DNA of 64,000 nt from positions 3,720,001 through 3,784,000 of the forward strand of contig NZ_CP027433.1 of the NCBI RefSeq assembly GCF_002993285.1. The letters are read 5' to 3'. Positions within the stretch are counted from its first letter, which is position 1, and each line of letters begins with the position of its first letter. A program made the position numbers and the translations under genes. Of this stretch, positions 52,397-62,344 are shown piece by piece. The notes under the pieces are model-generated. The model saw nothing but the letters and a program-made list of their open reading frames with translations. It was not told where the DNA came from and made no database searches. This stretch comes from Gordonia iterans. Its GTDB lineage: Bacteria; Actinomycetota; Actinomycetes; Mycobacteriales; Mycobacteriaceae.

Positions 52397-53599
52397 GTGA
52401 GCCGCAACGCTCCCGAACCCGACGAGGAGTTCGCCGCCGACACGGAGACGCCGCACGACCCGGAGCCCGGCGTCGTCGTCGAGAACGACGCGGAGCTGGC
52501 AGCTCACGTCCACGAGAGCGAGGAACTCGTCGCCGAACAGCACGGCGAGGAGGCCCTCGCCGAGGATGCCGACGCCGACGAGGCCGCCGCCGACGAGTTG
52601 AGCGCCGAGGCCGAGGCGGCCCTGCGCGAAGCGGAGGAGAGCCGCCGGGTGGCGGCGTGGTTGTCCGACCGGGCGGGCCGATTCCGGCAGTCCGCCGCGG
52701 AACTCCGCCAGGTGCTGGCCGGCGAGGCCTCGGCGAGCGCGGCGATCGAATCCCTGGGCGCCCGGATCCCCGACGACGAGAGCACCGAACCCGGCCAGGT
52801 GACCGATCTGACGGCGGCCGCCTTCTTCGACGTCGACAACACGCTGGTGCACGGCGCTTCGATCGTGCTCTTCGCCCGTGGTCTCGCCGCGCGGAAGTAC
52901 TTCTCTTACAACGACATCATGAAGTTCGCCTGGCAGCAGGCGAAGTTCCGGCTGACCGGCCGCGAGGACATGGACGACGTCGCCGAAGGACGCGACAAGG
53001 CGCTCAGCTTCATCGCCGGACGCTCGACGGCCGAGTTGGTCGCACTCGGCGAGGAGATCTACGACGAGTACATCGCCGACAAGATCTGGCCGGGCACCGA
53101 GGCGCTGGCGCAGCGGCACCTGGCCGCCGGCCAGCAGGTGTGGCTGGTCACCGCGACCCCGGTGGAGCTGGCGCAGACCATCGCCAAGCGTCTCGGTCTG
53201 ACCGGCGCGCTGGGGACGGTCGCCGAGAGCGAGGACGGGGTCTTCACCGGACGCCTGGTGGGCGACATCCTGCACGGCCCCGGCAAGGCGCACGCGATCC
53301 GGTCGCTCGCCGTCCGCGAGGGCCTGAACCTCAAGCGGTGCACCGCTTACTCGGACTCGTACAACGACGTGCCGATGCTCTCGCTGGTGGGCACCGCGGT
53401 GGCGATCAACCCGGACTCCGATCTGCGCGACGTCGCTCGAGTGCGCGGCTGGGAGTCGTACGACTTCCGCACCGCGCGCAAGGCCGCCAAGTACGGAGTC
53501 GGCACCGCGATGGTCCTCGGCGCCGCGACCGGCGGTGCCTTCGTGGCCGGCCGCGTGCTCCGCGAGCTCGCCGAGAAGAAGGCCGCCGACGACTCCTGA
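52397..53599 (+). CDS. HAD-IB family phosphatase with acidic N-terminal extension
   Basis: The product is 400 aa from the GTG at 52397, with AAGGAGG seven bases upstream. Residues 1-80 are extremely acidic and alanine-rich, then a helical linker. The HAD core starts near 142: motif [12 protein letters not shown] (Asp145 and Asp147), motif II in [18 protein letters not shown], motif III/IV in [14 protein letters not shown]. It resembles the SerB-like Rv0505c. Substrate could be phosphoserine or a sugar/nucleotide phosphate. A C-terminal hydrophobic segment (about 366-388, [19 protein letters not shown]) suggests membrane attachment. Confidence 0.88.
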   Translation: MSRNAPEPDEEFAADTETPHDPEPGVVVENDAELAAHVHESEELVAEQHGEEALAEDADADEAAADELSAEAEAALREAEESRRVAAWLSDRAGRFRQSAAELRQVLAGEASASAAIESLGARIPDDESTEPGQVTDLTAAAFFDVDNTLVHGASIVLFARGLAARKYFSYNDIMKFAWQQAKFRLTGREDMDDVAEGRDKALSFIAGRSTAELVALGEEIYDEYIADKIWPGTEALAQRHLAAGQQVWLVTATPVELAQTIAKRLGLTGALGTVAESEDGVFTGRLVGDILHGPGKAHAIRSLAVREGLNLKRCTAYSDSYNDVPMLSLVGTAVAINPDSDLRDVARVRGWESYDFRTARKAAKYGVGTAMVLGAATGGAFVAGRVLRELAEKKAADDS

Positions 53600-53627
53600 C
53601 CTCGGATTCGACCGGCAGCGCGTGGGT

Positions 53628-53670
53628 GGTTTCGACACCGACTCACTTCGTTCGCCGGGCTCAACCGGCG
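53628..53670. repeat. dispersed repeat fragment
   Basis: GGTTTCGACACCGACTCACT followed by TCGTTCGCCGGGCTCAACCGG matches the intergenic repeat family (compare GAGTCGAAACC and CTCAACG words at 62345-62560). It lies in the 161-bp gap between the convergent HAD and acyltransferase genes and may act as, or hide, a terminator. Confidence 0.5.
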
Positions 53671-53760
53671 AAAGCTCTGCCCCCACGATGAGTGAGCGAG
53701 CGCATTCGACGGAACTCAGAAACCACGAGTCGACCTCACCGTGGACCGAACCGGCCCAGG

Positions 53761-54858
53761 TCAGCCGAGGTAGACGCTGCCGCGGCGGGAGAGCATGCGG
53801 AACAGGGTCTGCTGGATCTCCTCGCGGACGTGATCGGTCAGGTCGAACACGACCATCGGGTCGTCGGCCGAGGAGACCTCGTACGACGACGTGTCGATCG
53901 GGCGCCCGAAGTGGATGTGCCACTTGGACGGGAGCGGGACCAGACCCAGCGGACCGAGCCACGGGAACAGCGGGGTCACCGGGAAGTACGGGAGTCCGAG
54001 CGCCTTCGCCAGCGGCTTGAGGTCGGCGATCATCGGGTAGATCTCCTCCGAGCCGACGATCGACATCGGGATGATCGGCGCCTGCGTGCGAATGGCCGTG
54101 GTGACGAACCCGCCGCGCCCGAAGCGCTGCAGCTTGTACCGATCTTTGTAGGGCTTACCGAGCCCCTTGTAGCCTTCCGGCCACACCGCCGCCAGTTCGC
54201 CCTTCCGCAGGAGGGATTCGGCGTCCTCGTTGCACGCCAGGGTGGCCCCGGTCCGACGGGCGAGGTCACCCAGGACAGGCGTGTCGAAGACCATGTCGGC
54301 GGCCAGCAGCCGCAGGTAGCGCTGGTTCGGGTGATTGTCCCGGACCGCCACCGACGAGATCAGGCCGTCCACCGGCAGCGACCCGGCGTGGTTGCCGACC
54401 AGGAGTGCGCCGCCGACCGCTGGGAGATTCTCGATGCCGCTGACCTCGACGCGGAACCACTTCTGGTAGACCTGCCGGATCGCGGGGAAGAAGACCGTCT
54501 CGGCGAAGTGCGGGTCGAACCCGAAGTCGTCGACGGAGTACTCACCGGTCATCCGTTCCCGGATGAAGCCGGACGTGGCGATCAGCGAATCGGCGACGGC
54601 CGACCGCAATCCGCCGAGGCTGAACAGCGGCGAATGCCGCACCGGGTCGCGCGGGGCGACCGGTTCGTCGGGCAGCAGAATCTCGTTGTTGATCGGCACG
54701 ATGTCCGCCCCGTCGGTGCCGAAGCCGTCGGTGTTCGGGTGGCCGGCCGCCTGAGGGCGACTCGGCAGACCGCTGCGCTTGTGCGCCCGCGGGTCGGCGG
54801 TGTACAGCGAGATCACCTTCGCGGTACGCGAGTCTGCGGGCTTGTCCGCCGGAGCCAA
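53761..54858 (-). CDS. 1-acylglycerol-3-phosphate acyltransferase-like protein
   Basis: The product is 365 aa from the TTG at 54858, with GAGGGGGA well placed upstream; the nearest downstream start would remove conserved sequence. The acyltransferase block is NHAGSLPVD (156-164), a variant of NHxxxxxD with both key residues, then a WPEGYKG block near 218-224 that binds glycerol-3-phosphate. The first 90 residues are a long polar extension. It is the Rv0502 type, an acyltransferase of undefined substrate in mycobacteria. The epimerase gene stops 98 bp upstream. Confidence 0.88.
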   Translation of the reverse strand: MAPADKPADSRTAKVISLYTADPRAHKRSGLPSRPQAAGHPNTDGFGTDGADIVPINNEILLPDEPVAPRDPVRHSPLFSLGGLRSAVADSLIATSGFIRERMTGEYSVDDFGFDPHFAETVFFPAIRQVYQKWFRVEVSGIENLPAVGGALLVGNHAGSLPVDGLISSVAVRDNHPNQRYLRLLAADMVFDTPVLGDLARRTGATLACNEDAESLLRKGELAAVWPEGYKGLGKPYKDRYKLQRFGRGGFVTTAIRTQAPIIPMSIVGSEEIYPMIADLKPLAKALGLPYFPVTPLFPWLGPLGLVPLPSKWHIHFGRPIDTSSYEVSSADDPMVVFDLTDHVREEIQQTLFRMLSRRGSVYLG

Positions 54859-54956
54859 GTCAGTCCCCCTCGAAGTGATCGGAATCGAACGTCATCCCCA
54901 GGCCTCCGCGGACGCGGGTCAGGGGTGCGGCACAGATGTTCATCGTACGTGCACGC

Positions 54957-56009
54957 TCACTGGATCGCAGTGGCGGCCGACACCGCACGACGTTCCAGCG
55001 CTCGCCAGGTGCCCGCGCCGATCAGCGGTTCGGTGCCGCCCCGTTCGATGAAATCGTCGAGCGTCTCCAGCGTCGTGTAGCGCGGCTCGAACCTCAGTTC
55101 GTTACGCATCCGCGTGGTGTCGAGCACGCGCCCGAACGCGAGATAGCTCTCCTGCTCGGAGCGGATGGTCGGCACCCGCCCTTCGCGGAGAACTCCGGTC
55201 AGCGGAGCGATCAGCGGCGCGGGAACCGGCAGCGGCACATGACCGGCGCGGTGAACAGCCTGAGCCAGGGTCACCACCCCGTCGCCCGCGAGGTTGAAGG
55301 TGCCGGCGACCGGGCGCAGAGTCGCCCGTTCCAGAGCGCCGAGCGCGTCCTCTTCATGCAGGAACTGCAGCCGCGCCTGCCGGCCGATCACCACCGGAAC
55401 CAGCGGCAGTGAGAGATACGAACTCATCCGCGTCGCGATCCGCGGGCCGAGGATCGCCTGCGGGCGCAGGATCGTCACCTCGATGTCCTGTCGGCGACGA
55501 GCCAGCCCGCGGGCGTAGCCCTCGACGTCGAGCATGTCGCGCCCGTAGCCGCGGCGCGGCTCTCGGCGCGCCGGAGTGCTCTCGGTGAAGTAGGCGGGGT
55601 CGGCCGCACTGGCCCCGTAGATCATCGCGGTGGAGCGCAGGATCAGTCGTTTCACGCTCGGTGTCCGCTGGCAGGCGGCACAGACCTGCATGGAACCGAC
55701 GACGTTGAGTTCTTTGATGGCCGGGGAATGCGCGGCGGCATCCATGATCGACGGCGCCGCGTGCACGACGGTGTCGACCTGGTAGCTGGCGAGCGCCTTG
55801 GCGATCGCCGGCCGCCGGATGTCGAGACGGAGGAATTCGGCCCGGCCCATCCGGCGCATCAGGCTCTTGCTGGGGATCCGGGAGTCGACGGCGACGATGC
55901 GTTCGACGTCGGGGTTCGCGGCAAGGCGCGAGACGACGTAGCCGCCGAGAAAGGTCGACGCCCCGGTGACCAGGACCGACCGGGGCGGACTCACAGACTG
56001 CTCAGCCAT
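54957..56009 (-). CDS. NAD-dependent epimerase/dehydratase (extended SDR)
   Basis: The product is 350 aa with an ATG at 56009. The Rossmann motif GASTFLGG is at 16-23, followed by DSRIPSKSLMRR. The usual YxxxK catalytic pair is not clear: the expected area reads RRGYGRDMLDVEGYARG, with no Lys four residues after the Tyr, so activity may be atypical. It belongs to the Rv0501 (galE2-like) branch conserved upstream of the acyltransferase. Substrate probably a nucleotide sugar, by family only. Divergence from Rv0500B-type bS22 upstream is 151 bp. Confidence 0.82.
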   Translation of the reverse strand: MAEQSVSPPRSVLVTGASTFLGGYVVSRLAANPDVERIVAVDSRIPSKSLMRRMGRAEFLRLDIRRPAIAKALASYQVDTVVHAAPSIMDAAAHSPAIKELNVVGSMQVCAACQRTPSVKRLILRSTAMIYGASAADPAYFTESTPARREPRRGYGRDMLDVEGYARGLARRRQDIEVTILRPQAILGPRIATRMSSYLSLPLVPVVIGRQARLQFLHEEDALGALERATLRPVAGTFNLAGDGVVTLAQAVHRAGHVPLPVPAPLIAPLTGVLREGRVPTIRSEQESYLAFGRVLDTTRMRNELRFEPRYTTLETLDDFIERGGTEPLIGAGTWRALERRAVSAATAIQ

Positions 56010-56159
56010 GGGTCAAGGGTAGGGCATGTCGGGAGCACACGAGATGCGGCAGCGCCCGCCCGGGAACCCCGGGCGGGCACTGCTGGAAGCTCGATTCGAG
56101 CACTCGGCACCGAAACGACCTGTGGCGGAAACGCACTGTGTGAGCGTTCCCGCGGCCAC

Positions 56160-56261
56160 TCACTTACCGAGCTTGCGGCGCTGCACGCGTGTCCGGCGAA
56201 GCAGCTTGCGGTGCTTCTTCTTCGACATGCGCTTGCGGCGCTTCTTGATCACTGAACCCAC
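56160..56261 (-). CDS. 30S ribosomal protein bS22 (AURKAIP1/COX24 family)
   Basis: The product is 33 aa from the GTG at 56261 with GAGGAG upstream; longer readings enter the non-coding leader. Its composition is almost half Lys plus Arg ([20 protein letters not shown]). The length and sequence match the very small basic protein of mycobacterial ribosomes (Rv0500B type), which binds the small subunit near the decoding side. Such genes are often missed because of size. It lies between the excisionase-type regulator and the epimerase. Confidence 0.88.
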
Positions 56262-56419
56262 GGGGCTCTCCTCACGGTCTTTGCTGACGGTCCGTAGGCC
56301 ACCGCACTCGTTCGGCGGCGGCACTGTCGTCCCGCTCAGCACGACCGGGACCTGACGATCCATTCTAACGATTGGACCGACCCGAGGTGAAATCGGGCCG
56401 ACCGATCCGCGTCGCGGAC

Positions 56420-56665
56420 CTATCCGGCGTCGAAGTAGGAGGTCTCCAGGTAGTCGTGAACCGCCTTGGCGTGAACCCGGAACGAGCGACCCACGCGGAC
56501 GGCGGGCAGTTCACCGTTGTGCACCAACCGGTACACGGTCATCTTCGAGACGCGCATCAGCGCGGCGACCTCGGCGACGGTCAGGAACTGCGAAGCCGAA
56601 TTGGCGTTTGACACGCGCGCTTCGGTGAAGTCGGTCCTGTCCCCAGGCTTGTCTGCTGCAGCCAT
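56420..56665 (-). CDS. excisionase-family DNA-binding regulator
   Basis: The product is 81 aa from the ATG at 56665 with GGAGG eleven bases upstream. A single MerR/excisionase-type winged helix carries [20 protein letters not shown] and [20 protein letters not shown]. It is nearly the same as Rv0500A of M. tuberculosis, a global DNA-binding protein of the BldC-like group; a second, different BldC-like gene lies at 33657. It is upstream of proC on the other side and of bS22 on the same strand. Confidence 0.9.
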   Translation of the reverse strand: MAAADKPGDRTDFTEARVSNANSASQFLTVAEVAALMRVSKMTVYRLVHNGELPAVRVGRSFRVHAKAVHDYLETSYFDAG

Positions 56666-56848
56666 GAATATGTAAACCTCCGGTGCACGCATCGCGGCCA
56701 CCGGCTTCCCCTCCGGCGGACATAGACACGTACGTGCTGCTAGGAGCTTAACGTGGCGGGTGTGAAAAATGCGACGTGAGTGGCTAAATCGCCTCCCCTC
56801 AGGGAGGGTCCCCACCCCCACTCCCGAGGAAAGTCGCTGGTAGTGAGC

Positions 56849-57727
56849 CTAACCCTCGGCGGAGGATCGGTCCGCGGAATTCGCGACACCTCCCCGGGAA
56901 GTCTCAAGCTCGACTCGACGTGCGGACTGCCTGCTGAGTTCGGCGGCCGCCCGCGCTGCTTCGCCTGCGGCATGCCGCAGGCCGTAGCGCTCGAACTCCC
57001 GCAACGCGGCCGCGGTGGTGCCGCCGGGCGACGTGACCGCAGCGCGCAGTTCCACCGGCGACATGCCGGAGTCGACGAGTAGTTGGCCTGCGCCCTTGAG
57101 GGTCTGTCCGGCGAGCTCGAGAGCCTGAGCACGGGTCAGCCCGAGTCCGACGCCCGCGTCGGTCAGTGCCTCCACGAGGAGGAAGAAGTACGCCGGGCCG
57201 GATCCCGAGATCGCGGTCACCGCGTCCATCTGCTTCTCCGGCACCACCATCACGGCGCCCACGCTCTCCATCAGGCGCGCCGTGACCGCCACCTGCTCAT
57301 CGTCGGCGTAGCGGCCGGGACTGATCGCACTCATCGCCTCGTTGACCAACATCGGGGTGTTGGGCATCACCCGGACCACCGGCGCGCCGGCCGGCAGTGC
57401 GGCCTCGTAATGCGACGACGGGATCCCCGCCACCAGGGTGACCGTGATCCGCTCGGTCTCCCCCGGGTCGTCGGCGCGCGACAGATCGCGCAGCACCGCG
57501 TCCACGGCGTCCGGCTTCACTGCGATGACGACCACCTGCGCGCCCTCGGCCGCGTCGCGGGCGTCATCGGTCACCCGGATCCCGTAGTCGTCGGCCAGTT
57601 CGGACCGCCGCTCCGGACTGCGCTCGACCACGACCAGGTCGCGGATCGGCTTGCCGGAATTGATCAGGCCGGCGAGCAGCGCTTCGCCGATCTTCCCTCC
57701 GCCGATGATCGCGATGCGTTCACTCAT
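56849..57727 (-). CDS. proC: pyrroline-5-carboxylate reductase
   Basis: The product is 292 aa from the ATG at 57727. It reduces pyrroline-5-carboxylate to proline with NAD(P)H. The N-terminal motif IIGGGKIGEALLAGL is at 7-21, and the conserved C-terminal AISGSGPAYFFLLVEALTD near 168-186 binds substrate, followed by TSPGGTTAAALREFE. Length is normal. Convergent with nothing; it lies 45 bp after the thioesterase gene on the same strand, as in Rv0500-Rv0499. Confidence 0.95.
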   Translation of the reverse strand: MSERIAIIGGGKIGEALLAGLINSGKPIRDLVVVERSPERRSELADDYGIRVTDDARDAAEGAQVVVIAVKPDAVDAVLRDLSRADDPGETERITVTLVAGIPSSHYEAALPAGAPVVRVMPNTPMLVNEAMSAISPGRYADDEQVAVTARLMESVGAVMVVPEKQMDAVTAISGSGPAYFFLLVEALTDAGVGLGLTRAQALELAGQTLKGAGQLLVDSGMSPVELRAAVTSPGGTTAAALREFERYGLRHAAGEAARAAAELSRQSARRVELETSRGGVANSADRSSAEG

Positions 57728-57771
57728 GTCCAATGCCTCCGTGAGTAGTGGGGTGTCCGATGCCGCGGCCG

Positions 57772-58641
57772 TCAGGCGCCCGACGGGATCAGGGCCAGTT
57801 GACGAGACTGCGCGACCAGGGCACCGGCTTCGTCGACGACGACATGATCCTCGGCGAACATACCCCGGCCGACCTCGGTGCTGTTCGCCGCGAAGCGCAG
57901 CCAGCCCGGTTGCGGGCGCCGGCGCACATAGGTGGTGAGTTGCACCGTCGGGGCCCACCCGAACAGCCCGAGATTCATCACGACCGGCGGCGAGATGTCG
58001 CACACCAGCACCGGGAACTCCCGGTCGAGGCCGGTCGGCTGCGCGCCGGCGTCCTTCACCCGGATCCAGCCGCGCGTGACGGGCGGCCCGGTTTGCCCGC
58101 GCAGCGCCGGGAACCAGTCCGGATCGATCGCCAGATCCACCGCCGGTGCCAGATGCATCACCTCGCCGAGCGGTGTCCCCTCCAGTCCGAGCGCGTTCTC
58201 GTCCGGCACCGGCGACAGGTCGTCGAGCAACGTGGGTTCGCGGTGGCGCGGCTCCCCGGCGTCGAGTCGGCCCAGAGTGACCGTCGAGGTGACCATCGAC
58301 CGTCCGCCCTGCGTCACGTCCACCCGAGCCAGCGAGACGGTGCGGCCCCGTTTCACGATCCGGACCGCGAAGTCCAGTTCGGCGGGATCGGGGGCCGCGA
58401 GGTAGTCGCTGGCGACGGCCAGCGCGGTGACGTCGCCGAGCCGCACCACGTCGTCGCCGGCGGCGAGTTCGCCCAGCGCCCGGCGCGCGACGTGCGAGAC
58501 CATCATCTGCACACTGCCGCCGTGCACCTTCGGCCCGATCGTGAACACGTCCGGAATCACGCCGCGATACCGGACGATGCCCTCCTCGGTCGACCGGTCG
58601 ACGACGGTGAAGTCGAGCAGGTCAGCCAATGCGGTCGACAT
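57772..58641 (-). CDS. acyl-CoA thioesterase family protein (Rv0499 type)
   Basis: The product is 289 aa with an ATG at 58641. The N-terminal half (about 1-120) is a double-hotdog thioesterase region with VHGGSVQMMVSHVARRALGE and GDVTALAVASDYLAAPDP; the C-terminal half continues the second hotdog. It would hydrolyse medium/long acyl-CoA. The Rv0500-Rv0495c order is kept. The isomerase gene upstream overlaps its start by 20 bases, so translation is coupled. Confidence 0.8.
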   Translation of the reverse strand: MSTALADLLDFTVVDRSTEEGIVRYRGVIPDVFTIGPKVHGGSVQMMVSHVARRALGELAAGDDVVRLGDVTALAVASDYLAAPDPAELDFAVRIVKRGRTVSLARVDVTQGGRSMVTSTVTLGRLDAGEPRHREPTLLDDLSPVPDENALGLEGTPLGEVMHLAPAVDLAIDPDWFPALRGQTGPPVTRGWIRVKDAGAQPTGLDREFPVLVCDISPPVVMNLGLFGWAPTVQLTTYVRRRPQPGWLRFAANSTEVGRGMFAEDHVVVDEAGALVAQSRQLALIPSGA

Positions 58642-59503
58642 GGGTCTCCTCGTTGTCGTTGCGAACCAGATGCCGGCGGGCGAACTCCAGAGAACGAGTC
58701 AGCATGGCGGTGCGCTCGGCCTTGCTCTTGGCCGAGCCGGTGTGCACCTCGAGCACCACGGCGCCGGCGAAGTCTCCTGCGGCGAGCCGGCGGCAGACCT
58801 CGATCACCGGCTGCGTGCCGTCGCCGGGGATCAGGTGCTCGTCGGTGGCCGCACCGGTGCCGTCGGTCAGGTGCAGGTGGCGCATCCCGCCTCCCATCCG
58901 CTCCAGCATCGCCAGAGCGTCCACCCCCGCGGTCGCCGAATGCGACAGGTCCAGGGTGTAGCTGTCGTAGCCGTGGTCGGTCGGGTCGATCGATTTGCCG
59001 AACGCCGACGCGCTCAGGCCGGGCGCCCCGCCGCGCTCGGCCATGCGCTGGGCCGACCGCGCACCCGCGCCGAACAGCCGGTCGGCGCGCATCGGGAACA
59101 TGTTCTCCACGGCGACCCGTACGTCGGTCTCCGCCTCCAGCCGCCGGACCAGCCGATCGAAGCCCCGGACGTAGTCGCGCTGCCAGCGGAACGGCGGGTG
59201 CACCACGACGGTGTCGGCCCCGAGGTCCTCGGCCGCCTGCACCGACCTCACCAGCTTGGCCGACGGATCCCGGCCCCAGACCCGCTGGCTGATCAGCAGG
59301 CACGGCGCATGCACCGACAGCACCGGCACCTGGTACTTCTGCGACAGATGCGCGACGTGCGAGACGTCCTGGCTCACCGGATCGCTCCACACCATCAGCT
59401 CGACGCCGTCGTAGCCGATCTCAGCCGCGTACGCGAACGCCGCCTCGGTGTTCTGCGGATAGACCGATGCCGTCGACAGGCCGATCGGGATCTCCGGTCG
59501 CAC
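58622..59503 (-). CDS. sugar phosphate isomerase/epimerase TIM-barrel protein
   Basis: The product is 293 aa from the GTG at 59503 (VRPEIPIGLSTASVYPQNTE), preceded by GGGAGACGGCGAAC. It is an AP-endonuclease-2/xylose-isomerase-like TIM barrel with the metal-binding acidic and His residues in AAEIGYDGVELMVW (26-39), VVVHPPFRW and HLHLTDGTG. The Rv0498 type; exact substrate unknown. It overlaps the thioesterase gene by 20 bases and starts 17 bp after the upstream membrane protein's stop. Confidence 0.85.
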   Translation of the reverse strand: MRPEIPIGLSTASVYPQNTEAAFAYAAEIGYDGVELMVWSDPVSQDVSHVAHLSQKYQVPVLSVHAPCLLISQRVWGRDPSAKLVRSVQAAEDLGADTVVVHPPFRWQRDYVRGFDRLVRRLEAETDVRVAVENMFPMRADRLFGAGARSAQRMAERGGAPGLSASAFGKSIDPTDHGYDSYTLDLSHSATAGVDALAMLERMGGGMRHLHLTDGTGAATDEHLIPGDGTQPVIEVCRRLAAGDFAGAVVLEVHTGSAKSKAERTAMLTRSLEFARRHLVRNDNEETHVDRIG

Positions 59504-59520
59504 GTTCGCCGTCTCCCGTC

Positions 59521-60357
59521 CTAGACCAGCAGGACGAGCGGGCCGATCGTCACGATCAAGCCCACCGCCAAGGCCAGCAAGGTGGTCGGAAGGTCGCGCT
59601 TGCGCAGGACGTAGGCGAAGGTGACGATCGCGAAGATCACCAGCACGGCGAGCACCAGGGCGAAGTACACGTACTGCTTCCACAGCACGGTGAACCCCCA
59701 GAACAAGCCGGCGCCGACGGCCAGCCCGAGCAGGATCTCGCCGATGAGGCCGAGCCAGCCGAACACCGCGGCGCGGCCGGCCCCCTCGTCCTCGGCATCG
59801 TCGTCGGCGAGGTCTGCGGCCGCCACCTCCGGCACGTCCGCTGCGTCGACGAGGGTCGTCGCATCGGCGGGAAGGGTCTCGGCGGGCCGCTCACCGGCGA
59901 CCGGGGCCGCGACGTCCGCGGCGGTGGTCACGTCGGTCGCAGTGGTCTCTTCGGTCGCTGCGACCACGATCGGCTGCTCACCTGTCGGCAGGTCGACGCC
60001 CACCAGATCGTCGGGCTCCACCGCGCGCAGCCCGCCGGTGTCGAGCGGCCCGAAGTCGTCGTCCGCATCCCCGACCACCGGGATGATGCCGGTGACCGCG
60101 TTCGGCGAGTCGTCGTCCGCGGACCGGCCGACCGGCGTGTAGACCGGCATGCCGCTGGCCCCCACCGCCTTGGCGGTCGGTTTGACCGGCGGCGTGTAGT
60201 CGGGCATCCCCGACGCCGTGGTCCGGTGCTCGTCCGGCGCCGGCGTCTCCTCCGCCCGGCTGACGGCCGGCGAACCGGCCTTCGGGAACTCGCCGGTGCG
60301 CGCGATCAGCTCGTCGACGGTGATCGGACGCGCATCGGGATCGCGATCCTTTGTCAT
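59521..60357 (-). CDS. conserved membrane protein with long acidic N-terminus (Rv0497 type)
   Basis: The product is 278 aa from the ATG at 60357. The first 190 residues are disordered, with repeated motifs such as GMPDYTPPVKP and GMPVYTPVGR and an acidic Ala/Asp/Thr stretch. Three transmembrane helices (about 195-217, 222-245 and 255-277) close the chain. The hydrophobic end and the Rv0496-Rv0498 context place it in this conserved series. Function unknown. Confidence 0.8.
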   Translation of the reverse strand: MTKDRDPDARPITVDELIARTGEFPKAGSPAVSRAEETPAPDEHRTTASGMPDYTPPVKPTAKAVGASGMPVYTPVGRSADDDSPNAVTGIIPVVGDADDDFGPLDTGGLRAVEPDDLVGVDLPTGEQPIVVAATEETTATDVTTAADVAAPVAGERPAETLPADATTLVDAADVPEVAAADLADDDAEDEGAGRAAVFGWLGLIGEILLGLAVGAGLFWGFTVLWKQYVYFALVLAVLVIFAIVTFAYVLRKRDLPTTLLALAVGLIVTIGPLVLLV

Positions 60358-60438
60358 CAGCGGCCACCCCACCTTGCCTCGTAGACGCGCGAGGCGCTCT
60401 CCTCGCAACTCTCCTCCGACAGTCTAGGCATCTGTCGG

Positions 60439-61392
60439 CTACGGGGTGGCCGTGGTCATCGGTCCGGCGGGCTCGCTGTCGAGCCGCCGCAGAATCACTC
60501 CCTCGCGCAGCGCCCACGGACAGATCTCCAGGGTGTCCACGCCCAGCGCCCGCATGGTCGCCTCGGCGACGAGCGCCCCGGCCACGATCTGCGGGGCGCG
60601 GTCGGCACTGACGCCTTCCAGTTCGGCGCGGTCGGCGGTGGTCATCCGTGAGATGAACGAGATGAGCTGCCGGATGCCGTCCTGCGTCACGGTGCGACGC
60701 ACCCGGGGACCGGCGCTGGACGGCGCCGCGCCGGTCAGGCGCGCCAGCGAGCGGAACGTCTTGGACGAGCCCACCGCGAGGTTCGGCTTGCCCGGCTCGC
60801 GCAGCCGTTTGGCCGGCGTCTTGAGCTCGGCGTCGAGCCAGTCCCGCAGCACGCCGATCCGGCGGCGATCGGGCGGGTCCTCGCGCAGCCACTCCCGCGT
60901 GATCCGGCCCGCTCCCAGCGGCAACGAGATCGCCACCTCGGGCTCCTCGTCGAGTCCGTTGGACATCTCCAGCGAGCCGCCGCCGATGTCGAGGGCGAGG
61001 ATGCGTCCGGCGCTCCACCCGTACCAGCGACGTACCGCGAGCGAGGTCAGCCGTGCCTCGTCGACGCCGCTGAGGACGAACACGTCCAGGCCAGAGGTCT
61101 TCTTGACCTTCTTGAGCACCTCGTCGGAGTTCGTCGCATCCCGGACCGCCGAGGTGGCGAACGCCATGATCTCGCCGCAGCCGGACGATTCGGCGATGGT
61201 GGTGAAGTCGCGGATGGTGGTCACCAGCGCGGCGGAGCCCTCGGCAGTCATCTTGCCGTCGTCGTCGATCTGCTCGGCCAGCCGGAGCACCGCTTTGGTC
61301 GAACTCATCGCCGCCGGCGGCCCGCCGGGGCGTGCGTCGACGACGAGCATGTGCACCGTGTTGCTGCCCACATCGAGCACTCCGAGTCTCAC
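60439..61392 (-). CDS. ppx1: exopolyphosphatase / GppA family phosphatase
   Basis: The product is 317 aa from the GTG at 61392 ([20 protein letters not shown]); a TTG nine bases earlier would add three residues. The Ppx/GppA phosphate-binding loops are present: LDVGSNT at 6-12, and [13 protein letters not shown] near 137-149 with the catalytic Glu nearby. It degrades polyphosphate or guanosine pentaphosphate. It is the Rv0496 type. Divergent from the Cys-rich gene, with 94 bp between. Confidence 0.9.
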   Translation of the reverse strand: MRLGVLDVGSNTVHMLVVDARPGGPPAAMSSTKAVLRLAEQIDDDGKMTAEGSAALVTTIRDFTTIAESSGCGEIMAFATSAVRDATNSDEVLKKVKKTSGLDVFVLSGVDEARLTSLAVRRWYGWSAGRILALDIGGGSLEMSNGLDEEPEVAISLPLGAGRITREWLREDPPDRRRIGVLRDWLDAELKTPAKRLREPGKPNLAVGSSKTFRSLARLTGAAPSSAGPRVRRTVTQDGIRQLISFISRMTTADRAELEGVSADRAPQIVAGALVAEATMRALGVDTLEICPWALREGVILRRLDSEPAGPMTTATP

Positions 61393-61486
61393 CGGGAACA
61401 AATTACTGCCCGAGCGTCCGAGAAGGAAAGGGCACCGGGCCCGGACGGCTGCACCCGTTTCCCCGGCGAGGACTAGGGTCGGCTGT

Positions 61487-62329
61487 GTGACCTCCGATCA
61501 CGACGCCGCGCCGCCCGCGCCCGAGGTGCCGCTCGACTTCCCGCGCGAGTGGTACGAGTTCTACGATCCCGCCGATTCCGGCCATCTGATCAGCATCGAT
61601 CTGACCTGGCTGCTGTCCCGGTGGTCGTGCGTGTTCGGCACCCCGGCATGCCGGGGGATCGTCGCCGGGCGCGGCGACGACGGGTGTTGCACGCACGGCG
61701 CGTATCTGACCGACGAGGACGACCGCGATCGGCTGGCCGCCGGTGTGGCCCTGCTGACGCCGGACGACTGGCAGTTCCACAAGAAGGGATCGGGCGCCGA
61801 TCCGCTCGGGCCGAAGGGGTACCTGGAAGAGAGTGACCTCGACGACGAACCGGCCCTGAAGACCCGCACCCACCAGGGCGCGTGCATCTTTCTGAACCGG
61901 CCGGGATTCGCCGCCGGAACGGGGTGTTCGTTGCACGCGGTGGCGCTCAAACGCGGGCTCGAACCACTGACGGTCAAGCCGGACGTGTGCTGGCAACTCC
62001 CGGTGCGGCGCGAACAGGAATGGGTGACCCGCCCCGACGGCACGGAGATCCTCAAGACGACGATCACCGAGTACGACCGGCGCGGCTGGGGCGAGGGCGG
62101 CCACGACCTGTCGTGGTACTGCTCGGGTTCACCGGACGCCCACGTCGGCGCGACCCCGGTCTTCGAGTCCTACGGACCCGAGCTCACCGAGCTGCTGGGC
62201 GAGGCGGCGTACGACGAGCTCGCCCGTGTCTGCCGCCGGCGGTCCGGCCTGGGCATCGTGGCCGTGCACCCGGCCACCGCCGCCGCGACTCGGCGCTTGA
62301 GCGTCGACCTCAAATACGAGCAGCTGTAG
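61487..62329 (+). CDS. conserved cysteine-rich protein (Rv0495c type)
   Basis: The product is 280 aa from the GTG at 61487; the frame is open further upstream only as antisense of ppx1. It has an ordered set of cysteines: [40 protein letters not shown]. These could hold a metal or iron-sulfur centre. It resembles the Rv0495c protein, conserved throughout Mycobacteriales and of unknown function; DUF3109/YkgJ-like iron-binding proteins share the pattern. It is divergent from ppx1 and convergent with regX3 across a repeat array. Confidence 0.82.
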   Translation: MTSDHDAAPPAPEVPLDFPREWYEFYDPADSGHLISIDLTWLLSRWSCVFGTPACRGIVAGRGDDGCCTHGAYLTDEDDRDRLAAGVALLTPDDWQFHKKGSGADPLGPKGYLEESDLDDEPALKTRTHQGACIFLNRPGFAAGTGCSLHAVALKRGLEPLTVKPDVCWQLPVRREQEWVTRPDGTEILKTTITEYDRRGWGEGGHDLSWYCSGSPDAHVGATPVFESYGPELTELLGEAAYDELARVCRRRSGLGIVAVHPATAAATRRLSVDLKYEQL

Positions 62330-62344
62330 CGCAGTCCGGTCGGC

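Noticed and set aside
54957..56009. Epimerase gene as a pseudogene because YxxxK is not clear
   Set aside because: The frame is full length, the Rossmann motif is intact and the locus order is conserved; an atypical active site is the simpler reading.
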